A stretch of DNA of 64,000 nucleotides, from contig NZ_BMNG01000006.1 of the NCBI RefSeq assembly GCF_014646335.1, forward strand, positions 124,001 through 188,000, in the 5' to 3' direction. A program made the position numbers and the translations under genes. The stretch comes from Streptomyces lasiicapitis (GTDB taxonomy: Bacteria > Actinomycetota > Actinomycetes > Streptomycetales > Streptomycetaceae). Under the pieces are notes generated by a model. The model was given only the letters and a program-made list of their open reading frames with translations, did no database searches and was not told the origin of the DNA. This document shows, piece by piece, positions 11,576-18,124 of the stretch. How positions within the stretch are numbered: the first letter of the stretch is position 1; each line of letters begins with the position of its first letter.

Positions 11576-12831
11576 GCGGACTTCTTCTTCACCCGGTCCA
11601 GCTCCGCCGACACCTTCCGTACGACGGACCTCAGCTCGCTCTCCGGATTCGCGCCGGACTTGATGATCCGGCTGAGCGCGTCCTGGTAGGCGACGCGGCT
11701 CGCCGGGGTCCAGCGCAGCGGCTCGGCGTACCCGTTCTCGGTGGAGAAGCGCACCGCGTCGGCCGCGGGGCCCTCGGTGAGGGGAGCGGCCTTCTTCGCC
11801 AGGGACAGTCGCGCCGGGATGTGGAATCCGTACGAAAGCGCGAAGTCCCGCTGGTAGTCGGTCTTCTCGATCCACAGCCACTTCACGAAGTCCTTGGCCG
11901 CCTGCTTGTGCGCGCTGCGGGCGCTGACCGCGGCGCCGTACGCGCCCACCGGCACCGCGGGCTTCGCGCCCGGCGCGGCGGAGGGGAAGGCGGCCACGCC
12001 GAAGTCGTCGCCGAGCGCCTTCTTGACCGCGGGCAGCGCCCACAGGCCCGACCACTGCATGGCCGTGAGGCCCTGGACGAACGCCGACGGGTCCGACCAG
12101 TCGGAGGGCGCGCCGAGCAGCAGCGACTTGTCCTCGTACAGGTCGCGGAGGTGGGCGAGCGCGACGGCCGCTGCCGGGTCGTCGAAGCCGACCTTGCCGT
12201 CGTCGGTGACGAGCTGGAGCCCGGCCGCGTACAGCGGAGTGCCGCCGAGCGCGCCCGAGCCTCCGTCGTTGCCGAGGAACAGGCCTTTGACCTTCTTGGT
12301 CGTCAACTCACGAGCGGTGTCGACGAGTTCGTCGAGGGTCGTGGGCGGTTTGCGGCCCGCGTCGGACAGGAGGCTCTTGCGGTAGTAGAGCAACTGCATG
12401 TCGACGACCTGGGGGACGGACCAGATCCGGCCGTCGTACGTCTTCGGCGCGAGCACGACGGGGTTGAAGTCGTCCTTCGCGCCGTCGAACAGGTCGGTGA
12501 GGTCGAGGACCTGGCCGCCCTGGATCTGGTCCAAGGTCGGGCCGTTGACCTCGAACACGTCGGGGCCCGACTTGGTCAGGAGCGCGGCGGCGGTCTGCTC
12601 GTCGTAGTTGCCGGGGCGCCACTGCACGGACACGTCGGCCTTGTCGTACGCGTCGGCGTACCGCTTCACGGCCTGCTCGGTGCCGTCCTCGCCGTACTGG
12701 TGGTACCACTGCGACAGCTTCGGCCCCTTGCCGTCGGAACCGCCGTCGTCCCGGCCCGTGTTGGACCCGCACGCGCTGAGCAGCCCGACCGCGGCACCGG
12801 TGCCGAGCAGTGTTCTGCGACTGATGGTCAT
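11572..12831 (-). CDS. Sugar-binding lipoprotein of ABC importer
   Basis: A 419-residue family-1 extracellular solute-binding protein. The N-terminus MTISRRTLLGTGAAVGLLSAC combines a twin-arginine-like SRRTLL with a lipobox LSAC, so the mature protein probably starts at Cys21 and is membrane-anchored outside the cell. Periplasmic-binding-protein features follow (KGPKLSQWYHQYGEDG; SVQWRPGNYDEQTAAALL; MQWSGLWALPAVKKALG). It is the first gene of the importer operon. The ATG at 12831 is preferred over an upstream in-frame start because it begins the signal peptide and follows AGGGGG. The sugar is not predictable from sequence, and no LacI or ROK regulator is adjacent. Confidence 0.92.
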   Translation of the reverse strand: MTISRRTLLGTGAAVGLLSACGSNTGRDDGGSDGKGPKLSQWYHQYGEDGTEQAVKRYADAYDKADVSVQWRPGNYDEQTAAALLTKSGPDVFEVNGPTLDQIQGGQVLDLTDLFDGAKDDFNPVVLAPKTYDGRIWSVPQVVDMQLLYYRKSLLSDAGRKPPTTLDELVDTARELTTKKVKGLFLGNDGGSGALGGTPLYAAGLQLVTDDGKVGFDDPAAAVALAHLRDLYEDKSLLLGAPSDWSDPSAFVQGLTAMQWSGLWALPAVKKALGDDFGVAAFPSAAPGAKPAVPVGAYGAAVSARSAHKQAAKDFVKWLWIEKTDYQRDFALSYGFHIPARLSLAKKAAPLTEGPAADAVRFSTENGYAEPLRWTPASRVAYQDALSRIIKSGANPESELRSVVRKVSAELDRVKKKSA

Positions 12832-12845
12832 GTTGCGTTCCCCCT

Positions 12846-12892
12846 GCGTGGTTGATCGTCGGGTACGTGCCGGGCCCAACGATCAACCATGC
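12846..12892. promoter_or_regulatory. Long inverted repeat upstream of the sugar importer operon
   Basis: GCGTGGTTGATCGT (12846-12859) and ACGATCAACCATGC (12879-12892) are 14-base arms with one mismatch and a 19-base spacer. The proximal arm ends just before the AGGGGG ribosome site of the binding-protein gene. It could be a pair of operator half-sites across the promoter or a leader hairpin that masks the ribosome site. Confidence 0.55.
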
Positions 12893-12939
12893 GGGAGGAT
12901 TACGACAGGCGTATTGCGGCCGCGTGTAGCCCTCGCGGG

Positions 12940-13098
12940 GGGGGCGCCCCAGGCCCACCCCTTCCCGAACCAGGGGGCTCCGCCCCCTGGACCCCCGTAT
13001 CGCCGCTCCGCGGCTCGTCCTCAAACGCCGGACGGGCTATACCTGGCCGGACCTTGCCGGTGCGGCTGGGCTTCAGCCCGTCCGGCGTTTGAGGAAAG
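12940..13098. repeat. Dispersed Streptomyces intergenic repeat, composite copy A
   Basis: The element holds a hairpin CCAGGGGGC/GCCCCCTGG (12970-12990). A minus-oriented unit (13014-13038, containing CAAACGCCGGACGGGCT) follows. After a 36-base spacer comes the plus-oriented unit AGCCCGTCCGGCGTTTGAGGA (13075-13095). Related copies lie at 29009, 37363 and 62335. It occupies most of the gap between the sugar importer and the APC transporter gene and may act as a bidirectional terminator. Confidence 0.8.
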
Positions 13099-13103
13099 GC
13101 TGC

Positions 13104-14957
13104 TCAGCGCCGCGCGGGGAGGCGGAAACGGAGGCGACAGATCACCGCATCCGTGTCCCGCCGCACCGCGTGAGCGAGAACCGCCCCGCGCTGGTTCTGC
13201 AGCAGCCGCTGCCAGATGTGCGCGGGCTCGACCTCGGGTATGAGGACGGTGACGCGGGTGGCCGGGTGGTACTGGTACACCTTCCGTACGTACTCGGAGA
13301 CCGGGCGGCCGACGGTGCGGGCCTGCGAGGGCAGCTCGACCAGGTCGACGCCGGGGTTCCACAGCTCCCAGTCGCGCCGCAGGTTCTCCGTGGCCGTACG
13401 GTCCTCGGCGTCGTCGTAGGTGACGGTCACCGCGCGGACCTCGTCGCCGAGGGAGACCGCCGCGTTCAGGGCCTCGCAGGTCAGCCGGGAGAGGCTGGAG
13501 ACGGGGACGATCACCAGGGAGTGGTCGCGGTGCGGCGGCTCGGGGACGCGGCCCAGGCCGAGGTCCTCGCCGATGCGGCCGTACGCCCGGTGCACCAGCT
13601 CGAAGACGCCGACGATCGCGGGCAGCGCGAGCACGATCAGCCAGGCGCCCTCGGTGAACTTCGTCGCCGTGACGACGACGGCCGAGACGCCGGTGAGGAT
13701 CGCGCCGAAGCCGTTGAGGAACGCCTTCGCGGGCTGTCCCGCCTCGCGCCAGTGGATGACCATGCCGGTCTGGCAGAGCGTGAAGCCGACGAAGACACCG
13801 ATCGCGAACAGCGGTACGAGGGTGTTGGTGTCGCCGCCGGAGAAGACCAGGAGGGCCGCGCCCGCGACGGCGAGGGCCAGCACGCCGTGCCGGTGGACCT
13901 GGCGGTCGGCCTTCAGGGCGAAGACGTGCGGCAGGTAGTTGTCGCGGGACAGCAGGCTCATCAGGACGGGCAGGCCGCCGAAGGACGTGTTGGCGGACAG
14001 CGCGAGCAGGATCATCGTCGCGAACTGCACGACGTAGAAAGCCCAGTTGTGGCCGAGCGAGGCGTCCGTGAGCTGGGCGAGGACGGTGACGCCCTCGACC
14101 GGCTGGAGGCCGAAGCGGGAGATGAGGACCGACAGGCCGATCAGCATCACGCCGAGCAGCGCGCCGAGCGCCACCTCCGCGTGCTGGGCCCGCTTGACGC
14201 GCGGAGTGCGGAAGGACGGCACGGCGTTGGCGATCGCCTCCACGCCGGTGAGCGCCGAGCAGCCCGAGGCGAAAGCTTTCAGCAGAAGCAGGGCGCCGAC
14301 GGTCGTGGCGTTGTCGGAGAGGACCGAGGCGTGCCCGTGGGCGGCCGCGGTGGAGACCGGTCCGTCGCGGAACAGGCCGACGGCCACCATCGTGAGGATC
14401 GCGCCGACGAACACCGCGGTCGGCACGATGAAGACGCGCGCCGAGTCGACGATGCCGCGCAGATTGACCGCCGTGATCACGACGAGGACGGCCAGGCACA
14501 GCCACAGCCGGTCGCCGTACAGCTCGGGGAAGGCCGAGGTGAGGGCCGCGACGCCCGCCGTCACCGCGACGGCGACGTTCAGTACGTAGTCGAGGACGAG
14601 GGAGGCGGCGGCGACCAGGCTGGCCCGGCGGCCCAGGTGCGCCTTCGCGGCGGCGTAGGAACCGCCGCCGTCCGGGAAGGCGGCGATGACCTGGCGGTAG
14701 GAGGCCACAAGCACGGCGAGCAGACCGGCGATCGCGAGGGTCACGGGCAGCGTGAAGCCGAGCCCGTAGCCGCCTGCCGCGGCCAGGACGAGCACGATGG
14801 CCTCGGGGCCGTACGCGACGGAGGCCATGGCGTCCAGCGAGAGGGCGGCCAGGCCCTGCAGGGCGGTGAGACGATGCCGGTCACCCGGGTCCGCCGCGCC
14901 GGTATCGGGGGGTTCCTCGATGGCCGGGGCGCCGGGGCGCTCGGAAACGGTCGTCAT
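13104..14957 (-). CDS. APC-superfamily amino acid/cation permease
   Basis: A 617-residue polytopic membrane protein with about 12 transmembrane segments between residues 35 and 470 and a cytoplasmic C-terminal domain of about 140 residues (residues ~475-617, RDHSLVIVPVSSLSRLTCEAL onward). The N-terminal signature LDAMASVAYGPEAIVLVLAAAG and the FPDGGGSYAAAKAHLG segment are typical of the APC branch that includes KimA-like potassium transporters and amino-acid permeases. The C-terminal extension favours a regulated KimA-like transporter, but the substrate remains open. It is monocistronic and divergent from a small membrane protein gene. Confidence 0.85.
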   Translation of the reverse strand: MTTVSERPGAPAIEEPPDTGAADPGDRHRLTALQGLAALSLDAMASVAYGPEAIVLVLAAAGGYGLGFTLPVTLAIAGLLAVLVASYRQVIAAFPDGGGSYAAAKAHLGRRASLVAAASLVLDYVLNVAVAVTAGVAALTSAFPELYGDRLWLCLAVLVVITAVNLRGIVDSARVFIVPTAVFVGAILTMVAVGLFRDGPVSTAAAHGHASVLSDNATTVGALLLLKAFASGCSALTGVEAIANAVPSFRTPRVKRAQHAEVALGALLGVMLIGLSVLISRFGLQPVEGVTVLAQLTDASLGHNWAFYVVQFATMILLALSANTSFGGLPVLMSLLSRDNYLPHVFALKADRQVHRHGVLALAVAGAALLVFSGGDTNTLVPLFAIGVFVGFTLCQTGMVIHWREAGQPAKAFLNGFGAILTGVSAVVVTATKFTEGAWLIVLALPAIVGVFELVHRAYGRIGEDLGLGRVPEPPHRDHSLVIVPVSSLSRLTCEALNAAVSLGDEVRAVTVTYDDAEDRTATENLRRDWELWNPGVDLVELPSQARTVGRPVSEYVRKVYQYHPATRVTVLIPEVEPAHIWQRLLQNQRGAVLAHAVRRDTDAVICRLRFRLPARR

Positions 14958-15000
14958 GGTGGTGCCTTTCGTGCTGGTCAGCCGGGGTGGTCGAGCCGGC

Positions 15001-15115
15001 GCGTCAACCCAGCGTCAATGCGGGTGCGGTGGGCACCGGCACTCCTTGGCGACTCCTTGACGGGGGCGGGGTGCCTCTTGACGACTTGTTGAGGGGGGCG
15101 TCAGCGTCGCATCAA
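15001..15115. promoter_or_regulatory. Eleven-base-phased direct repeats in divergent promoter region
   Basis: GCGTCAA occurs at 15001-15007 and 15012-15018. ACTCCTTGGCG (15041-15051) is followed directly by ACTCCTTGACG (15052-15062). GCGTC/GCATCAA-like steps occur near 15099-15115. Eleven-base direct repeats are typical binding sites of OmpR/PhoB-family response regulators. They sit between the start codons of the APC permease and the small membrane protein. Confidence 0.45.
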
Positions 15116-15188
15116 GGTGTGCCATGCATGTGTATGCGCCGCGTCAACGCCACGGACGGGACCGGGGCTCCGTCCTACCGTGCGGCAC

Positions 15189-15761
15189 ATGGGACATGAC
15201 TGGACGACTCGGGGCAGGAACACGGCGCACGCACTGGACGCGACCCGCGCGCCGGACGCCGACGCCGTGGTGACCGACCGGCGCTGGGCGTCCGACCTGC
15301 GGGCGGCCGTCTTCTGCTCGGTCGCGCTTTTCGCCCTGATCATGCTGGTCGACTTGGCGGGCGGGACGCTGAGCGCTGTGCGTGCGGGGCTGTGGGCGGG
15401 GCTCGGTGCTCTGCTGTACGTGATCCTGCACCCGGCACGGGTCAGTGCGGGGCCTGGCTGGCTGGCCGTGCGGGGGCCGGTGCGGCGGCGGCATGTGTGC
15501 GTCAACCTGCTCACCAGCGTCCGGGTCAGCGAGACCGTCGCCGCGCGACTGGTCCTGTGCGACTCGCTCGGCCATCGCGTCGAGTTCGACCCGAAGGTTC
15601 TCGTGGAGAATCCGCTGTTGCTGCACCGGTTGGACGCGGGGGCCCGGGCTTCCCGGGAGGTGGGGCTGTTGCGGTCCGGGTCCGTTGAGCTTTCGCGACT
15701 GCTCGCTCGCTTGGACGGCCGGGAGGCCAGGGCTGTGTTCGAGGCGTCAGGGCTGCGCTAG
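15189..15761 (+). CDS. Small membrane protein of unknown function
   Basis: A 190-residue protein. The ATG at 15189 (MGHDWTTRGRN) is chosen because the preceding in-frame residues look non-coding. Two hydrophobic segments near residues 40-62 and 65-85 (AVFCSVALFALIMLVDL; GLWAGLGALLYVILHPA) suggest a membrane hairpin. A cytoplasmic domain follows, resembling a small PH-like/DUF fold (WLAVRGPVRRRHV, then VRVSETVAARLVL). I do not recognise a named family. It is divergent from the APC transporter. Confidence 0.7.
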   Translation: MGHDWTTRGRNTAHALDATRAPDADAVVTDRRWASDLRAAVFCSVALFALIMLVDLAGGTLSAVRAGLWAGLGALLYVILHPARVSAGPGWLAVRGPVRRRHVCVNLLTSVRVSETVAARLVLCDSLGHRVEFDPKVLVENPLLLHRLDAGARASREVGLLRSGSVELSRLLARLDGREARAVFEASGLR

Positions 15762-15801
15762 CGCGCTTCGCCGGACGTGTGTGCCGCGCCTGGCTGTGGG
15801 G

Positions 15802-15882
15802 CGCCTGCGGGTTGTGGGGGCTGGTCGCGCCCGCGCGGCGGAGCCGCAAATCGATACAGCCCCGCGCCCCTGTCGGGGCGCG
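15802..15882. repeat. Second dispersed intergenic repeat family, copy 1
   Basis: The element contains TGGGGGCTGGTCGCGCCC, GCGGCGGAGCCGC and a terminal CGCCCC/GGGGCG hairpin. It matches 60209-60286 closely in the same order. It fills most of the gap between the small membrane protein gene and the convergent SDR gene and may work as a terminator. Confidence 0.8.
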
Positions 15883-15894
15883 TTCCGCGCCACC

Positions 15895-16839
15895 TCAGCC
15901 TTTCAGCGCCGCGTACGTCACTCCCGTCAGCGCCTGCGACGCCGCCCAAAGGCGTTCGCCCGCCACGTCGTTGCGGGTCCACCCGGCCCGCGGGGACGGT
16001 GCGGGCGCGCCGCGCCAGGCGAGGAAGCGTGGGCCCGTGAAGGAGTCCGGGCGTACGCCGGGGGCCGTGGCCGCGTACAGCGTGGGCAGGGCGCCCGCGT
16101 CGGCGGACTGGCCGACGATGCCGTTGCCGACCGCCATGAGCGCCGCCGTGGCCCTGCGGCCCGCCATCCGGGGGCCGGTGGACTGAAGGTTGGTCGAGGC
16201 GTAGCCGGGGTGCGCGGACGCCGCGACCACGTCCGACTCGCCGGCGGCCAGGCGCCGCGCCAGCTCGTGGACGAACAGCAGGTTGGCCGACTTGGAGCGG
16301 GCGTAGGCGGTCCAACGGCGGTAGCGGCGCTCGCTGTTGAGGTCGGTGATGTCGATGTTGGCGGCCAGGTGGAGCATGCTGGAGACGGTGACGACCCGGG
16401 CTCCCGGGGTGGCGAGCAGTTGGGGCAGGAGCAGCCCGGTGAGCGCGAAGTGCCCGAGGTGGTTCACGCCGAACTGGGTCTCGAAGCCGTCCGCGGTGCG
16501 CCGGTACGGCAGCGCCATCACGCCCGCGTTGTTGATCAGCAGATCGAGCGTGCCGCCGCCCTCGCCCTCCGCGAACTCCCGTACGGACGCGAGATCCCCG
16601 AGATCGAGCCGCCGGAACTCCACGTCGGCCCCGGGTACTTCGGAGCCGATCCGCTCCAGGGCCTCCCGCCCACGATCCTCGTTCCGGCAGGCGAGCACCA
16701 CCTTGGCGCCCTGCCGTGCCAGTTCACGCGCCGTGACGTACCCGATCCCACTGTTGGCCCCGGTGACAACGGCCCGCCGCCCGTTCTGGTCGGGGATGTC
16801 GCGTGCGGTCCAATGGGTCGTACGCTGCGAACTGGTCAT
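15895..16839 (-). CDS. SDR-family NAD(P)-dependent oxidoreductase (retinol-dehydrogenase-like)
   Basis: A 314-residue classical/extended short-chain dehydrogenase. The Rossmann motif TGANSGIG lies near residues 26-33, followed by NNAGV and the active-site YARSKSANLL (Tyr and Lys). The first residues MTSSQRTTHWTARDIPDQNGR fit the retinol-dehydrogenase-like/WWOX-type SDR group common in Streptomyces. The ATG at 16839 is chosen because in-frame sequence upstream lies over the neighbouring SDR gene. It follows that second SDR gene on the same strand after 43 bases. The substrate is unknown. Confidence 0.88.
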   Translation of the reverse strand: MTSSQRTTHWTARDIPDQNGRRAVVTGANSGIGYVTARELARQGAKVVLACRNEDRGREALERIGSEVPGADVEFRRLDLGDLASVREFAEGEGGGTLDLLINNAGVMALPYRRTADGFETQFGVNHLGHFALTGLLLPQLLATPGARVVTVSSMLHLAANIDITDLNSERRYRRWTAYARSKSANLLFVHELARRLAAGESDVVAASAHPGYASTNLQSTGPRMAGRRATAALMAVGNGIVGQSADAGALPTLYAATAPGVRPDSFTGPRFLAWRGAPAPSPRAGWTRNDVAGERLWAASQALTGVTYAALKG

Positions 16840-16882
16840 GCCGGTCAGTGTACGTCTGTACGCCGAAATGGGAATGGGTGCG

Positions 16883-17662
16883 TCAGCTGGATGCGCCGCC
16901 GTCGACCACCAAGTCCGCCCCCACCACGGAAGCCGCGTCGTCGGACGCCAGGTACAGCACAGCGGCAGCGATCTCCGCCGCATCCACGACACGGCCCAGC
17001 GGCGACTCGCTCTTCATGCGCTCGGCCCGGTCCGCCTCGGTCTCGCCGGGCCGCAGGGACATGGTGGTCGAGGACGCGCCGGGGGACACGGCGTTGATCC
17101 GCACGCCGTCCTTGATGTGATCCAGCGCCGCGGCCCGCGTCAGTGCGGAAACCGCCGCCTTGGAAGCCACGTACCCCGCGATCCCCGGACGCCGCTTGTG
17201 TGCGCCCAGGTTGGACGCGATGTTCACGATCGCGCCGCCGGTCGGCTGCGTACGCATCTGCCGTACCTCGGCCTGGAGTGCGAGGAGCGTGCCCGTGACG
17301 TTGATGTCGAGCAGGGTGCGCCAGTCCTCCTCGGCGAGGTCGGCAACGGGGGCGCCGCCGCGGAAGACGCCCGCGTTGTTCACCGCCACGTCGAGGGAGC
17401 CGAAGCGGTCGACGGCTGCGCGCACCGCGGTCTCGATGTCCGCGGCGCGCGTTACGTCGGCGGTGTGCGCGAGGGCCGTGCCGCCGTCGTTCTCGATCAG
17501 CGTCACCGTCTCCTTCAGCGGGGCCTCGGAGCGGCCCGTGACCACGACGTTCGCGCCCTCGGCGGCCAGGGCGATCGCGATCGCGCGGCCGAGTCCCGAG
17601 CCGCCTCCGGTGACGAGGGCGGTGCGGCCGGTGAAGCGGGTGCGGGCAGCGGCGGCGGGCAT
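16883..17662 (-). CDS. SDR-family oxidoreductase (FabG-like)
   Basis: A 259-residue classical SDR. TGGGSGLGRAIAIAL binds the cofactor at about residues 19-33; NNAGVFRGG and YVASKAAVSALTRA (catalytic Tyr/Lys) follow. The C-terminal DGGASS tail is typical of glucose-1-dehydrogenase/3-oxoacyl-reductase-like members. GAGGAG precedes the ATG by 6 bases. A strong 12-base dyad lies just upstream, suggesting control by a TetR-like repressor that is not encoded nearby. The substrate is unknown. Confidence 0.9.
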   Translation of the reverse strand: MPAAAARTRFTGRTALVTGGGSGLGRAIAIALAAEGANVVVTGRSEAPLKETVTLIENDGGTALAHTADVTRAADIETAVRAAVDRFGSLDVAVNNAGVFRGGAPVADLAEEDWRTLLDINVTGTLLALQAEVRQMRTQPTGGAIVNIASNLGAHKRRPGIAGYVASKAAVSALTRAAALDHIKDGVRINAVSPGASSTTMSLRPGETEADRAERMKSESPLGRVVDAAEIAAAVLYLASDDAASVVGADLVVDGGASS

Positions 17663-17683
17663 GGGGACTCCTCGGGTGTATGG

Positions 17684-17720
17684 GATCGCACGGTCTCCCT
17701 CAGTTTTGGACCGTGCGATC
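17684..17720. promoter_or_regulatory. Perfect 12-base inverted repeat upstream of FabG-like SDR
   Basis: GATCGCACGGTC (17684-17695) and GACCGTGCGATC (17709-17720) are exact reverse complements with a 13-base spacer. The dyad ends 22 bases before the SDR start and abuts an AT-rich TTAGTATTAG segment on the minus strand. It looks like an operator overlapping the promoter. It also lies just after the nirD stop, so a terminator role is an alternative. Confidence 0.6.
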
Positions 17721-17725
17721 TAATA

Positions 17726-18124
17726 CTAAGGGGAGATCCGTGCCTCGTACACCCCGACCCCCACCTCGTCGTCGTCCAGGCACCGGCCCGTCCCCAGGTC
17801 GAAGCGCTGCTTCAGGAGCGGCGAGGCCACGAACGGGCGGCCGTCCGCCGAGCCGACCAGGCCCCGAGAGAGCACGGCCGCGCCGGAGAACGGGTCGCGG
17901 TTGTCGATGGCGTACAGGTGTCCGGTGCGGTCCAGGAACAGGGCCGCCTGGCGTCGCCCGTCGGGGAGCAGTACGGCCACGCCCCGGCCGGGCGTGAGGC
18001 GGGCTGCGGCGCACACCGTCAACCAGGCGCCGTCGAGGTGTAGTTGGACACTTGCGTCGGCAGTGGTGACGCTCGTGGCGGGGGGCGCCCCGGTCGTCGT
18101 GGTCATGGTGGTCATGGCGGTCAT
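17726..18124 (-). CDS. nirD: Nitrite reductase small subunit NirD
   Basis: A 132-residue protein. Residues about 22-125 are the Rieske-like NirD domain (TVCAAARLTPGRGVAVLLPDGRRQ, YAIDNRDPFSGAAVLSRG, FVASPLLKQRFDLGTGRCL). As in other NirD proteins, the Cys/His iron-sulfur ligands of true Rieske proteins are absent. The first 20 residues are Met/Thr-rich and several ATG starts are possible. I chose the ATG at 18124 because it overlaps the nirB stop in ATGA. It partners NirB in NADH-dependent six-electron reduction of nitrite to ammonium. Confidence 0.93.
   Translation of the reverse strand: MTAMTTMTTTTGAPPATSVTTADASVQLHLDGAWLTVCAAARLTPGRGVAVLLPDGRRQAALFLDRTGHLYAIDNRDPFSGAAVLSRGLVGSADGRPFVASPLLKQRFDLGTGRCLDDDEVGVGVYEARISP

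Noticed and set aside
14958..15188. ydaO-type c-di-AMP riboswitch before the APC transporter
   Set aside because: The expected conserved riboswitch core motifs were not found by eye in the short leader; direct repeats explain the structure better. A covariance-model search would be decisive.
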